Source: JAXLQL01 sp046331625 (GTDB lineage Bacteria; Acidobacteriota; Terriglobia; Bryobacterales; Bryobacteraceae). From it: DNA of 64,000 nucleotides. Position 1 is the stretch's first letter. The number at the start of each line of letters is the position of its first letter. Both the position numbers and the translations under genes were made by a program. Positions 8,186-18,671 of the stretch are shown one piece after another. Under the pieces are notes generated by a model. That model saw only the letters and a list, made by a program, of their open reading frames with translations, ran no database searches and was not told the DNA's origin. Location of the stretch: contig JAXLQL010000019.1 in assembly GCA_046331625.1 (NCBI GenBank), forward strand, positions 107,068 through 171,067. The letters are read 5' to 3'.

Positions 8186-9226
8186 TTATGCCGCATGCGA
8201 TTCCCGGTAGCGCAGATAGACGATGCGGAGCGTGGCCATCAGAGGAATGGCGAGGAAGACGCCGGCGATGCCGCCGAGTTGCTCGCCCGCGAGAATCCCG
8301 AACAGGATCGCGAGCGGTGAGAGCGCAACGCCCTTGCCCATGATGTAGGGCGAGATGCCGTAGTCGAGCACGAGGCGATACAGGACGAGAAACGCGACGA
8401 TCCACCACAGGCCGCTGAATCCACCGAACGCGGCGACGAGCACAATGGCTGCGCCGGAGAGGAGCGGTCCGGCGACGGGGACCACTTCAGCAGCGCCGGC
8501 GATGGCTGCGAGCAAGAGCGAGTACGGCACGCCCATAAAGCCGAGGCAGACGGTGAAGACGAGAAACGTGGTGATGGAGATGAGGAACAGGGCGCGCATG
8601 TAGTCGGCGAGGAGGCGGTGCAGGTCTTCGAGAATCCCTTCGACGAAAGCTCGCCCGCCATCATGGCGAAACTGCGAGACGAGCATGCGGCTCCAGTCGG
8701 GGCCTTCCTTGAGGAGAAAGAAGCTGAGGATGGGAATGAGGACGACGTAGATCACGTTTCCCAAAGCGCCGAGAATGGTTTTGCCAGTGGCGGTGAGCAT
8801 GGGAACGATTTCCGACTGATGCTCCTGCACCTGCTCGACGATGAAATCGATGATCGCCTGCTTCTGGCTCTGCAACCACGCGGGAAGGGGCAATTGTTCC
8901 AAACGTTTTGGGTTTTGAATGTACTGGGGCAGCGTTTGGGCGAGGGCGGTGGCTTCCTTGGCGATCTCGGTTCCCACGGTCACGAGAATGCCGGTTGCGA
9001 GAGCAATGAGGAGCAGATACGCGACGCCCATCGAAACCGGGCGCGGGATTTTTCGGGAGGCGAAGCGATCCACCAGTGCGATGACGGGGCTCATCACGTA
9101 GGCGAGCAGGATGGAGAGGATGAAGACGAGCAGGACAGTGCGAATCGAATAGAGGGCGAACAGCGTGACGGCGACGAGAAACACCGTCCACGTAACGCGG
9201 GCAGCGCGCGCGTCGAGACCGAGCAT
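8186..9226 (-). CDS. AI-2E family transporter (TqsA/PerM-like permease)
   Basis: Encodes 346 aa. This is a polytopic inner-membrane protein with about seven to eight hydrophobic segments and the loop architecture of the AI-2E/YdiK family. A helix pair at the N-terminus (VFLVAVTLFALY, VLLVFILSILLAYVMSPVI) is followed by a soluble section of about 100 residues, then the conserved ILSFFLLKEGPDW and the C-terminal block LSPLAILFGILAGEQLGGIAGVFLAIPLMA. Members export small molecules or act in Na+/H+ antiport; the name does not prove autoinducer-2 transport. The length is typical for the family. Confidence 0.88.
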   Translation of the reverse strand: MLGLDARAARVTWTVFLVAVTLFALYSIRTVLLVFILSILLAYVMSPVIALVDRFASRKIPRPVSMGVAYLLLIALATGILVTVGTEIAKEATALAQTLPQYIQNPKRLEQLPLPAWLQSQKQAIIDFIVEQVQEHQSEIVPMLTATGKTILGALGNVIYVVLIPILSFFLLKEGPDWSRMLVSQFRHDGGRAFVEGILEDLHRLLADYMRALFLISITTFLVFTVCLGFMGVPYSLLLAAIAGAAEVVPVAGPLLSGAAIVLVAAFGGFSGLWWIVAFLVLYRLVLDYGISPYIMGKGVALSPLAILFGILAGEQLGGIAGVFLAIPLMATLRIVYLRYRESHAA

Positions 9227-9275
9227 CCACGCTATGCTAGCAGACCGCCCGCATGGCGCACTACACTAATCCTGA

Positions 9276-10892
9276 GTGAAACCAGCCAGTACGGGGCATG
9301 ATGCCATGGTGAGCGCCGTGGAGCGTTTGCATGGCGTAGAAGACCGCTTGCGGCAAGGCGGCGGCCCTTCGCGCATCGACAAACAACACGCGGCGGGAAA
9401 GCTGACGGCGCGCGAGCGGATCGCGAAGTTGGTGGATGCGGGCTCGCTGTTTCTGGAAGTGGGTTTGCTGGTGGCGCACGACAAGTACGAGGGCCAAGCT
9501 CCGGGTGCGGGTGTGGTGACGGGCGTGGGCAGGATCGAAGGCCGGCCCGCGGTGGTGGTGGCCAACGATGCGACGGTGAAGGCAGGCGCGTGGTGGCCGG
9601 AGACGATCCACAAGATTTTGCGCGCGCAGGAAATCGCAATGCGGAATCGCCTGCCGATCGTGTATCTGGTGGACTCGGCCGGCGTGAACCTGCCGCTGCA
9701 GGACGGAATTTTCCCGGGGCAGTATGGCGCGGGCCGTATCTTCTATTACAACTCGTTGATGCGGCGCAGGCTGCGGATTCCGCAGATTGCGGCGGTGATG
9801 GGTCCATGCATCGCGGGGGGGGCGTACCTGCCCGCGCTGAGCGACGTGATCTTCATGGTGGACGGCACGAGCTTCATGGGGCTGGGTGGCGCGAATCTGG
9901 TGAAGGGCGCCACAGGACAAGTGGTGGACGCCGAAGATCTGGGGGGGGCGCGGATGCACACGTCAGTGAGCGGAGTGGCGCACTATCGCGCGCCGAACGA
10001 TACGGAGTGCCTGGCGCTGATGCGGCAGAAGTTTCGCGAGTTGCCGGCTCCGGCTGCGCCCGCGCGCGGGGCCGCGCCGAAGCTTCCAGCGGACCGGCTC
10101 TACGACGCGCTTCCCGCCGATCATCGCCTGCCGTACGACATGCAGGTGGTGATCGACTGCATCTTCGATGCGGGCGACTATCTCGAGTTCCAGCCCGATC
10201 ATGCGCCAGAGATGCTGTGCGCGCACACGCGGTTGAACGGGAGGCCCGTGGGTTTGATCGCCAACCGGCGGGGATTCTTGAAGGCTGGTGGACAGACGCG
10301 AGTGGGCGGCATCGTCTATACGGAGTCGGCTCGGAAGGTGGCGTATTTCGTGGAGACGTGCGAGCGTGCGGGGCATCCGCTGGTGTACTTGCAGGACGTC
10401 TCGGGGTTCATGGTGGGCGTGCAAGCGGAGTCAGACGGGATCATCCGGGCCGGGGCGGATATGGTTGAAACAATGTCGTGTGCTTCTGTTCCGCGAATCG
10501 TATTGACCATCAATCACGCGAGCGGGGCCGGATACTATGCGATGGCGGGACAGGGGTTCGATCCGAACTTCACCTTCGGGTGGCCCACGGCGCGCATTGG
10601 CGTGATGGAAGGCGACGCGGCAGTGATGGCGGTGCATGGGCCCGAGATCGAGAAGCATGCGAAAGCCGGCCAAGCGCTGCCCGAAGAGCTCCAAAACAAG
10701 ATCACCCAAACGCGTGCTGACTACGAGCGCTGGCTTGACTCGCACTACGCGGCGGCACGCGGGCACGTGGATGCGCTAATCGATCCGCTGAAATCGCGGC
10801 AGGTGCTTTCGTTCGCATTGGAAGCGGCTTGCGCCGCTGGGCATCGCGAGCATTTGACGATCGAGCAACTGGCGCCGGGAGGTATCCGATGA
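9276..10892 (+). CDS. Acyl-CoA carboxylase carboxyltransferase (beta) subunit, methylcrotonyl/geranyl-CoA type
   Basis: Encodes 538 aa from a GTG at 9276; an ATG at 9306 is an alternative. Both halves of the carboxyltransferase fold are visible: the N-terminal crotonase-like half with MGPCIAGGAYLPALSD (oxyanion loop) and the C-terminal half with YAMAGQGFDPNFTFGWPTARIG. It resembles the beta subunits of methylcrotonyl-, geranyl- and propionyl-CoA carboxylases, which transfer carboxyl from carboxybiotin to acyl-CoA. The following AtuA-type and enoyl-CoA hydratase genes favour branched acyl or terpenoid breakdown (inference). No biotin carboxylase/BCCP subunit is present in the window. The stop overlaps the next ATG (ATGA). 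Confidence 0.88.
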   Translation: MKPASTGHDAMVSAVERLHGVEDRLRQGGGPSRIDKQHAAGKLTARERIAKLVDAGSLFLEVGLLVAHDKYEGQAPGAGVVTGVGRIEGRPAVVVANDATVKAGAWWPETIHKILRAQEIAMRNRLPIVYLVDSAGVNLPLQDGIFPGQYGAGRIFYYNSLMRRRLRIPQIAAVMGPCIAGGAYLPALSDVIFMVDGTSFMGLGGANLVKGATGQVVDAEDLGGARMHTSVSGVAHYRAPNDTECLALMRQKFRELPAPAAPARGAAPKLPADRLYDALPADHRLPYDMQVVIDCIFDAGDYLEFQPDHAPEMLCAHTRLNGRPVGLIANRRGFLKAGGQTRVGGIVYTESARKVAYFVETCERAGHPLVYLQDVSGFMVGVQAESDGIIRAGADMVETMSCASVPRIVLTINHASGAGYYAMAGQGFDPNFTFGWPTARIGVMEGDAAVMAVHGPEIEKHAKAGQALPEELQNKITQTRADYERWLDSHYAAARGHVDALIDPLKSRQVLSFALEAACAAGHREHLTIEQLAPGGIR

Positions 10893-12223
10893 TTCGAATC
10901 GCGAATGGGCAAGGCTTCTGGGGCGATTGGCTGGAAGCTCCGGTGCGGCTGGTGGAAGGAGGCCCGATCGATTACCTGACGCTCGACTATCTGGCCGAGG
11001 TCACGATGTCGATCGTGCAGAAGCAAAAGCAGAAGAACCCGGAGCTCGGCTACGCGCGCGACTTTCCGCCGCTGATCGGGAAGATCGGCGCGAAGCTGCG
11101 CGATCGCGGCGTGAAGGTGATCGCCAATGCGGGGGGAGTGAATCCGGTGGCGTGCGCGCGCGAGGTCCGCAAGCTGGCCCCGTTTTTGAAAGTAGCGGTG
11201 GTGTTGGGCGACGATGTGTATGGCCGTCTCGACGAGTTCCTCGCTGCCGGACACGAGTTGCGCAGCATGGACACAGGCGAGCCGCTCTCGACGATTCGCA
11301 GCCGGATCCTGAGCGCGAATGCGTACATCGGTGCCTTCCCATTGGCGGAAGCACTGGCGACTGGGGCGGACGTGGTGATCACCGGGCGCTCCACGGATAC
11401 GGCGCTGGCATTGGCGCCGATGGTGCACCGGTTCGGATGGAAGGAAACCGATTGGGATCTGCTCGCGGCAGGAACGGTCGCCGGGCACATCATCGAATGC
11501 GGGGCGCAATGCACCGGTGGCAACTGCCAGGTGGATTGGCAATCGATTCCGGACATGGCGAACATCGGCTACCCGATTGTGGAGGCAGAGCCCGATGGAT
11601 CATTCGTGGTCACTAAGCATCCGGACACGGGCGGTCGCGTCTCGAGCGACACCGTGAAGGAGCAGTTGCTCTACGAACTCGGTGACCCGAAGCAGTACCG
11701 CACGCCCGATTGCATCGCGGACTTCACGACGATCCGGCTCGAGGATTCGGGCAAGGATCGCGTGCGCGTGTCGGGTATTCGCGGGCGTGAGCGAACGCCG
11801 TTCCTGAAGCTGTCGATCAGCTTCGCGGATGGTTGGAAGGCGATCGGCACGTTAGTTTACAGTTGGCCGCAGGCTCTCGAAAAAGCGCAGGCGGCGGATC
11901 GAATCGTGCGGCAGCGACTCGAGCGGCTGGGGTTGCGGTTCGAAGCGATCGAGACGGAGTTCTTCGGCGTGAACGCGTGCCACGGTCCGGCGGCGCATGC
12001 TCCGGCAGATCCGCCGGAAGTGCAAGTCCGCATCGGCGTGTGGGATCACGATCACGATGCAGTGGACCGGTTCACGCGCGAGTTGATCCCGTTGGTGCTC
12101 AATGGTCCGCCGACGGCGACCGGGTTCGGCGACGGAAGGCCGGCTGTGCGCGAGGTTGTGGCGTACTGGCCAGCGCTCGCGCCGCGCGAGTTGATTCAGA
12201 CGCGTGTGGAGGTGGTGGAATGA
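10889..12223 (+). CDS. AtuA-family protein (DUF1446)
   Basis: Encodes 444 aa from the ATG at 10889, which overlaps the preceding stop by four bases. It has the DUF1446 hallmarks: an N-terminal IANGQGFWGDW, GGVNPVACA near residue 95, and the ITGRSTDTALALAPMVH block. AtuA is required for acyclic terpene (citronellol/geraniol) use in Pseudomonas, but its biochemical role is not established. In that organism the small C-terminal ferredoxin-like part is fused; here it is a separate gene (12220-12558) joined by ATGA overlap. Confidence 0.85.
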   Translation: MIRIANGQGFWGDWLEAPVRLVEGGPIDYLTLDYLAEVTMSIVQKQKQKNPELGYARDFPPLIGKIGAKLRDRGVKVIANAGGVNPVACAREVRKLAPFLKVAVVLGDDVYGRLDEFLAAGHELRSMDTGEPLSTIRSRILSANAYIGAFPLAEALATGADVVITGRSTDTALALAPMVHRFGWKETDWDLLAAGTVAGHIIECGAQCTGGNCQVDWQSIPDMANIGYPIVEAEPDGSFVVTKHPDTGGRVSSDTVKEQLLYELGDPKQYRTPDCIADFTTIRLEDSGKDRVRVSGIRGRERTPFLKLSISFADGWKAIGTLVYSWPQALEKAQAADRIVRQRLERLGLRFEAIETEFFGVNACHGPAAHAPADPPEVQVRIGVWDHDHDAVDRFTRELIPLVLNGPPTATGFGDGRPAVREVVAYWPALAPRELIQTRVEVVE

Positions 12224-12558
12224 AGATCCCGCTGGCACGCATTGCGCACGCGCGGTCGGGTGACAAGGGCGACACATCGAACGTCGGGATCATCGCGTGG
12301 CGCGCGGACGCGTTCCCGGTTTTGGTTCGCGAAGTCACGCCCGAGCGTGTGAAGGCGCATTTCGGATCGTTGGTGAAAGGCGATGTGGTGCGCTACGAAC
12401 TGCCGAACCTCGGGGGGCTGAATTTCCTGATGCATGGCGCGCTGGGCGGCGGCGGCACGCTTTCGTTGCGCGTGGATGCGCAGGGCAAGACTCTGGGTGC
12501 GGCTCTGCTAGGAATGGAGATCGAACTCGGGGAGGATGAAGTTGCTCGCCTCCTATGA
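12220..12558 (+). CDS. Small AtuA-like (ferredoxin-fold) protein
   Basis: Encodes 112 aa, starting at the ATG that overlaps the stop of the DUF1446 gene. The sequence (ARSGDKGDTSNVGII near the start, YELPNLGGLNFLM in the middle) matches the C-terminal domain found fused in AtuA-type proteins. The frame runs open upstream inside the preceding gene, but the ATGA junction and the domain boundary fix this start. Its stop overlaps the start of the hydratase gene by 23 bases, so the four genes from 9276 form one coupled operon. Confidence 0.85.
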   Translation: MKIPLARIAHARSGDKGDTSNVGIIAWRADAFPVLVREVTPERVKAHFGSLVKGDVVRYELPNLGGLNFLMHGALGGGGTLSLRVDAQGKTLGAALLGMEIELGEDEVARLL

Positions 12559-15523
12559 AGGCCGCTTGCTGCGGCTCACGCTTGACCGGCCGGAGAAGCG
12601 TAACGCGCTCGACTCGAACTCGTGCCACGGGATTGTGCAGGCGCTCGAAGCGGGTCGCGACGATCCGGGGATCGGGGCGATTCTGATCGACGCGCAAGGT
12701 CCGGTGTTCTGCGCGGGCATGGATCTCGAGGAATCGTTGCAGCCGGATGCGGCCGATCGCATGGCGATCCACGAGCGGCTGTTCACGTTCGGATTCTGGG
12801 TGGGGAAGCCCGTAGTAGCGGCAGTGCAAGGCGGCGCGATCGCGGGCGGCGCAGGGTTGGTCGCGAACGCGCACGTGGTAGTGGCCACTGAAGACGCGGC
12901 GTTCAGTCTTCCCGAAGTACTGATCGGAATGTGGCCGTGCGTGATTTGGAAATCGATGGTTCACGCGATCGGCGATCGGCGAGCGTTCGAGCTGAGCCTG
13001 ACGGGTCGCCGATTCACCGCTGCGGATGCGCTCAATTGGGGACTGGTGCACCAGAGCGTGCCTGCGTCGCAGTTGGTGCAAGTCACTACTGAACTCGGGC
13101 AGAAGTTGGCGGAGTCGAGTCCGGACGTGATCCAGCGCGGCTTCCAACTGGCAGCGCAAACGCGCGAGCTCGATTGGGCCGGAGCTGCGCGGGCCGCCAG
13201 TTCGCTGCGCGCCGAGATGTTCTCGAGCGCCGATTTTCACGAGGGGGTCCGCGCGTTTCGCGAGAAGCGCCGCCCTCGCTGGCCTTCACCAAACCGCCCG
13301 GTAATCCATGAAACGAATCAACTGTCTGCTTGCTGCTTTCTTGCCCTCATGCCGGTAAGACGTGACGTTGCCGAGCGAAGCGGTGAGTGCCTAAAGACGG
13401 TGAGCATTCCGCACATCTACGCACAAACCAGCGAAGATTTGTTTTTTGCGCAGGGCTACATCACGGCGCGGGACCGGCTCTTCCAGATCGATCTGTGGCG
13501 GCGCGCCGGTACGGGCAAGCTAGCGCAGGTGATGGGACCATCGGCGTTGGGTCGCGATCGCATCGCGCGGCTGGTAAGGTTTCGCGGCGACTGGAACAAG
13601 GAGTGGGAGAGTTACTCGCCGGATACGAAGCAGATCGTAACGGCCTTCACCAATGGGATCAACGCCTACATTCACTCGCTCAAGGAGCGGCCGATCGAGT
13701 TTCGCGTGGCGGGTTACGAGCCGGGAATGTGGACGCCCGAAGACGTGGTGTCGCGCATTGCGGGCTTGTTGATGATCCGAAACGTGACACGCGAAGTGCA
13801 GCGCGCGGTGGATATCCAGCGCCATGGGCTCGATATGGTTCAGCAGTACATGCCGCCGGATCCGGCTGTGAAGATCGAGATTCCTCACGAGCTCGATCTC
13901 GAAGGAATCGACAGCCGACTGCTGGCGGACTACACCGCCGCGACCGGCGGCGTGCGGTTCCCCGAGTATCACGGCAGCAACAACTGGGTGGTGGCAGGAT
14001 TCCGGTCGCTAACGGGCAAGCCACTGCTCGCCAATGACCCGCATCGGCCGATCAACATGCCGTCGTTGCGGAAGAGTGTGCATCTAGTGGGGCCGGGATG
14101 GAACGTGATCGGAGCGGGCGAACCGGCGCTGCCCGGAATCGCGCTCGGGCACAACGAAGACGTCGCATTCGGATTCACGATCGTGGGAATCGATCAGGGC
14201 GATCTTTACGTGGAGAAAGTGAATCCGGCGAATCCGGATGAGTACCTGTACAAGGGCGAGTGGAAAAAGATGGAAGTGGTGGAGGACCAGATTCAGGTGC
14301 GAGGCGAAGCCGCGCCGCGGAAGGTGCAGTTGCGGTACACGCTTCATGGTCCGGTGATCGCGGAAGACTTGGGGCGGCATCGCGTGTATGCGCTGAAGTG
14401 GGTGGGCGCTGAGCCGGGGGGGGCGGGATACCTGGGTGCGCTGCGGCTCTCGCGCGCACGGAACTGGGACGAGTTCCAGGAAGCAGCGGCGCACTACAAG
14501 ATTCCGTCTGAGAATCTGGCCTACGCGGATCGCGCGGGCAACATCGGCTGGATCGCTTCGGGTTGGGCGCCGATTCGGAAGAACTGGACCGGGCTGCTGC
14601 CGGTGCCGGGGCACACGGGCGAGTACGAATGGTCTGGGTATTTGGCTCCGAGCGAGAATCCGCGCAAGTTCAATCCGCCGAACGGAGCCATCTGGACGGC
14701 GAACCACAATATCCTGCCGGAAGGCTACAAGCATCAACTCTCGTACGAATGGGCGCTGCCGTTTCGGTCTGGGCGGATCGAGGAAATGTTGATGGACCAG
14801 CCGAAGTTCGGCATCGAAGATTTCAAGCGCATGCAACAGGACACGCTCTCGCACCCGGCGCGCATCTTTCAGGCAAGCTTGAAACGTTGGCAACGCAAAC
14901 CCGGCGAACTCGATGCGAAAGAAGAGGAGATCGCAAGGCACATGGCGTATGAATGGGACGTCGTGCTGCGGGCGGATGCCTGGGAGTCGATCCTGTTCGA
15001 GCTCTGGATCGCCAAGCTGCAGGTGGCCATCTTCGGCAACAGCATGGCGGCGCATACGGATCTGCAGATGCTGCTCGATACGCAGGAGAAGCGGTTCAAC
15101 GCGAAAGCCGTGGCTCGAACATTGCGTGCGGCGATCGAAGAACTCGAGCGCGACTACGGCGCCGAGAAGAAGAACTGGAAGTGGGGCACGGTACACACGG
15201 TGGCGTTTCAGCATCCACTGAACCGGCGCGAGTACAATCGCGGACCGTACTCGCGGCCGGGCGACGGCAACACGGTGAACTCGACGAGCGGTCCGAACTT
15301 TCGGCAGAATGCGGGCGCCAGCTACCGGCAGATTCTCGATCCGGGCGATTGGGACAAGTCGGTGATGACGAATGTGCCGGGTGAGGTCGGGAATCCCGGG
15401 AGTCCGCACTATGACGATCTGATCGAAGAGTGGCTGAAGGGTGAGTATCATCCGATGCTCTACACGCGCCACGCGATCGAGGCGGCCACGACGGAACGGA
15501 TTCGGTTGCAGCCGGGGAACTGA
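12536..15523 (+). CDS. Composite ORF: enoyl-CoA hydratase joined to penicillin acylase family protein
   Basis: An open frame of 995 aa. Residues 1 to about 255 are a complete crotonase-fold enoyl-CoA hydratase (VFCAGMDLEE, GGAIAGGAGL, LPEVLIGMWP, ending FREKRRPRW). From about residue 288 the frame is a penicillin acylase-type N-terminal nucleophile hydrolase: IPHIYAQTSEDLFFAQGY, RDRLFQIDLWRR, then HGSNNWVV with the predicted nucleophile Ser481 following a self-cleaved spacer, and DPHRP. A cytoplasmic hydratase fused to a normally exported acylase is implausible. The junction (13302-13420) holds an out-of-frame start, signal peptide and stops, so this is probably two genes merged by indels. 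The hydratase fits the upstream acyl-CoA operon. Confidence 0.7.
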   Translation: MKLLASYEGRLLRLTLDRPEKRNALDSNSCHGIVQALEAGRDDPGIGAILIDAQGPVFCAGMDLEESLQPDAADRMAIHERLFTFGFWVGKPVVAAVQGGAIAGGAGLVANAHVVVATEDAAFSLPEVLIGMWPCVIWKSMVHAIGDRRAFELSLTGRRFTAADALNWGLVHQSVPASQLVQVTTELGQKLAESSPDVIQRGFQLAAQTRELDWAGAARAASSLRAEMFSSADFHEGVRAFREKRRPRWPSPNRPVIHETNQLSACCFLALMPVRRDVAERSGECLKTVSIPHIYAQTSEDLFFAQGYITARDRLFQIDLWRRAGTGKLAQVMGPSALGRDRIARLVRFRGDWNKEWESYSPDTKQIVTAFTNGINAYIHSLKERPIEFRVAGYEPGMWTPEDVVSRIAGLLMIRNVTREVQRAVDIQRHGLDMVQQYMPPDPAVKIEIPHELDLEGIDSRLLADYTAATGGVRFPEYHGSNNWVVAGFRSLTGKPLLANDPHRPINMPSLRKSVHLVGPGWNVIGAGEPALPGIALGHNEDVAFGFTIVGIDQGDLYVEKVNPANPDEYLYKGEWKKMEVVEDQIQVRGEAAPRKVQLRYTLHGPVIAEDLGRHRVYALKWVGAEPGGAGYLGALRLSRARNWDEFQEAAAHYKIPSENLAYADRAGNIGWIASGWAPIRKNWTGLLPVPGHTGEYEWSGYLAPSENPRKFNPPNGAIWTANHNILPEGYKHQLSYEWALPFRSGRIEEMLMDQPKFGIEDFKRMQQDTLSHPARIFQASLKRWQRKPGELDAKEEEIARHMAYEWDVVLRADAWESILFELWIAKLQVAIFGNSMAAHTDLQMLLDTQEKRFNAKAVARTLRAAIEELERDYGAEKKNWKWGTVHTVAFQHPLNRREYNRGPYSRPGDGNTVNSTSGPNFRQNAGASYRQILDPGDWDKSVMTNVPGEVGNPGSPHYDDLIEEWLKGEYHPMLYTRHAIEAATTERIRLQPGN
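13302..13420 (+). pseudogene. Frameshifted 5' end of the penicillin acylase gene
   Basis: In another frame there is TAA at 13302 followed by an ATG at 13308 encoding MKRINCLLAAFLPSCR, a plausible export signal that hits a stop after 16 codons. Downstream in the same frame VTLPSEAVS fits the usual start of the mature acylase. The conserved PHIYA sequence then continues in the hydratase frame. At least two indels are needed to restore separate genes. Real decay or sequencing error cannot be told apart here. Confidence 0.6.
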
Positions 15524-15555
15524 TTTTCGGCGGCGGCTGATACGCTAGAAAGTTC

Positions 15556-17373
15556 GTGGAAGAGGAGCGAGTACATGGCCGGGCGTTTGACCGGTGCCTG
15601 ATGCTGCGTCTGGGCCGGTACGCGTTGCCGTATTGGCCGGCGATCGTGGCGTCGGCGGCACTGATGCTGATCAACTCGGCGCTGCAGGTGATCGGGCCGC
15701 TGATCAGTAAGCTGGCGGTAGACCGGTATCTGGCGCCGTCAGCGCATGCCGAGCCGTCTATGCTCGATCCGTATCTTTCGAGCGATGCGATGACAGGGCT
15801 CGCGCAGTTGAGCGCGATCGTGCTCGGCGGGCTGGTGCTCGGCTTGTTGTGTTCGTTCATTCAGGGGTACTTGATGGCGCGTACGGGGCAGTTGGCCATG
15901 TTCGCATTGCGGCGCGATTTGATGCACCGGCTGCATGGGCTCGACATGGCCTACTATGACCGGCAGCCGGTGGGCCGGTTGGTGACGCGCGTGACTACCG
16001 ACGTGGACGCGCTCAATGAATTGCTGTCTTCGGGGTCAGTGGCGATGCTCGGAGACGTGGTGGTGTTGTCGTTCCTGTTGGCGTCAATGCTTCGGCTCAG
16101 CGTGGGAATGACGGTCGCGCTGATGCTGACGATGCCACTGGTGTTGGGCGCGACATTGCTGTTTCGGAAGATCGCGCAGACGGGGAATCGGCGCGTGCGG
16201 ATCGCGGTGGCTCGCATCAACTCGTTCCTGCAAGAGCATGTCACTGGGATGAGCGTGGTGCAACTCTTCAACCGGGAACAGAAAGCGCGCGAGCAGTTCG
16301 ACAAGGCCAATCGCGAGCACTACGACGCCTTTCAGGAATTGATTCGGGCGTACGGATGGTTCTATCCGGTGGTGGAATTGGTGGGCGTTCTCGGATTGGC
16401 TCTGGTGATCGGATACGGCGGCTGGAGGATCGAGCAGGGGACGCTCACGATGGGCGTGTTGGTAGCGTTCTTCCAGTACGGCGTGCGGTTCTTCCGCCCG
16501 ATTCAGGATCTGAGCGAGAAGTACAACATCCTGCAATCGGCGATGGCGGCGGCCGAGCGTGTGTTCGGATTGCTGGATGAGCGCGCGAGTGTGGAAGGTC
16601 CCGCGAAAGCGGTGGAGTTTCCGCGGGGTACGGCGGCCATCGAGTTCGATCGCGTTTGGTTCGCATACAAGGGCGAAGACTGGGTGCTCCGCGACGTCAG
16701 CTTTCGCGTGGAGCCGGGCGAGACCATCGCGGTGGTGGGGCACACGGGCGCTGGCAAGACGACCATCACGAGTTTGCTGCTGCGGCTCTACGACGTTCAG
16801 AAAGGCGCGATCCGCATCGGCGGCGTGGATTTGCGCGAGTTCGATCCGCGGGATCTGCGGCGCGCCTTCGGGATCGTGCTGCAGGACCCGTTTCTGTTCA
16901 CGGGCGACATAGCGCACAACATCCGGTTGGGGACGCCGGGCATTGACGACGAGCAGGTGCGAGCGGCCGCGCGGGAAGTGAACTTGCTCGATTTCGTGGA
17001 CTCGCTGCCCGGCGGGCTGCGCCACGAGGTGCGGGAACGCGGCGCGGGGCTGTCGACGGGCCAGAAGCAACTCATCAGCTTCGCGCGCGCATTGGCACAC
17101 GCTCCGCGGTTTCTGATTTTGGATGAGGCGACGTCGAGCGTGGATACGGAGACCGAGTTGCGGATTCGCGCGGCGCTGGACCGGTTGCTCGAGGGGCGCA
17201 CGTCGATCGTGATCGCGCACCGGTTGTCGACGATTCAGCGGGCGGACCGGATTCTGGTGATGCACAAGGGCGAGTTGCGCGAGTCGGGTTCGCATCAGGA
17301 ATTGCTCGCGCAGAGGGGGATTTATTGGCGGTTGTACCAGCTCCAATACAAGGATCAGGAAGCGGCGAAGTAG
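15556..17373 (+). CDS. ABC exporter, fused permease and ATPase (MdlB/MsbA-like)
   Basis: Encodes 605 aa from a GTG at 15556 (an internal ATG at 15601 is possible). The N-terminal half is a six-helix type I exporter permease; the C-terminal half is the nucleotide-binding domain. The ATPase motifs are complete: Walker A GHTGAGKTT (near residue 395), signature LSTGQKQLISFARAL, Walker B FLILDEATSSVD, and H-loop IVIAHRLSTI. As a half-transporter it should form a homodimer or pair with a partner not seen here. Substrates of this group include lipids and drugs. A double-hairpin repeat lies 19 bases after the stop and may end transcription. Confidence 0.9.
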   Translation: MEEERVHGRAFDRCLMLRLGRYALPYWPAIVASAALMLINSALQVIGPLISKLAVDRYLAPSAHAEPSMLDPYLSSDAMTGLAQLSAIVLGGLVLGLLCSFIQGYLMARTGQLAMFALRRDLMHRLHGLDMAYYDRQPVGRLVTRVTTDVDALNELLSSGSVAMLGDVVVLSFLLASMLRLSVGMTVALMLTMPLVLGATLLFRKIAQTGNRRVRIAVARINSFLQEHVTGMSVVQLFNREQKAREQFDKANREHYDAFQELIRAYGWFYPVVELVGVLGLALVIGYGGWRIEQGTLTMGVLVAFFQYGVRFFRPIQDLSEKYNILQSAMAAAERVFGLLDERASVEGPAKAVEFPRGTAAIEFDRVWFAYKGEDWVLRDVSFRVEPGETIAVVGHTGAGKTTITSLLLRLYDVQKGAIRIGGVDLREFDPRDLRRAFGIVLQDPFLFTGDIAHNIRLGTPGIDDEQVRAAAREVNLLDFVDSLPGGLRHEVRERGAGLSTGQKQLISFARALAHAPRFLILDEATSSVDTETELRIRAALDRLLEGRTSIVIAHRLSTIQRADRILVMHKGELRESGSHQELLAQRGIYWRLYQLQYKDQEAAK

Positions 17374-17391
17374 CTATACCTGGCGATGGCT

Positions 17392-17431
17392 GACGGGGCT
17401 GAAGCCCCGCGCAGACTGAAGTCTGCCCCAC
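17392..17431. repeat. Double-hairpin interspersed repeat, copy d (type I)
   Basis: The first stem is CGGGGC-TGAA-GCCCCG, changed at both paired positions relative to the usual GGGAC/GTCCC form; the second stem is GCAGAC-TGAA-GTCTGC. It lies between the convergent ABC exporter and acyl-CoA dehydrogenase genes, a position suited to a bidirectional terminator. Confidence 0.85.
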
Positions 17432-17455
17432 AATTTGGAGACCTTCTTTAGAACT

Positions 17456-18652
<1,197 letters not shown>

Positions 18653-18671
18653 GTCGGTTATGCTAGCTTAC

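Noticed and set aside
9815..9955. G runs (eight bases) inside the carboxyltransferase gene as possible phase-variation tracts
   Set aside because: Frame is intact across both runs and such runs are expected in GC-rich coding sequence; no sign of slippage.
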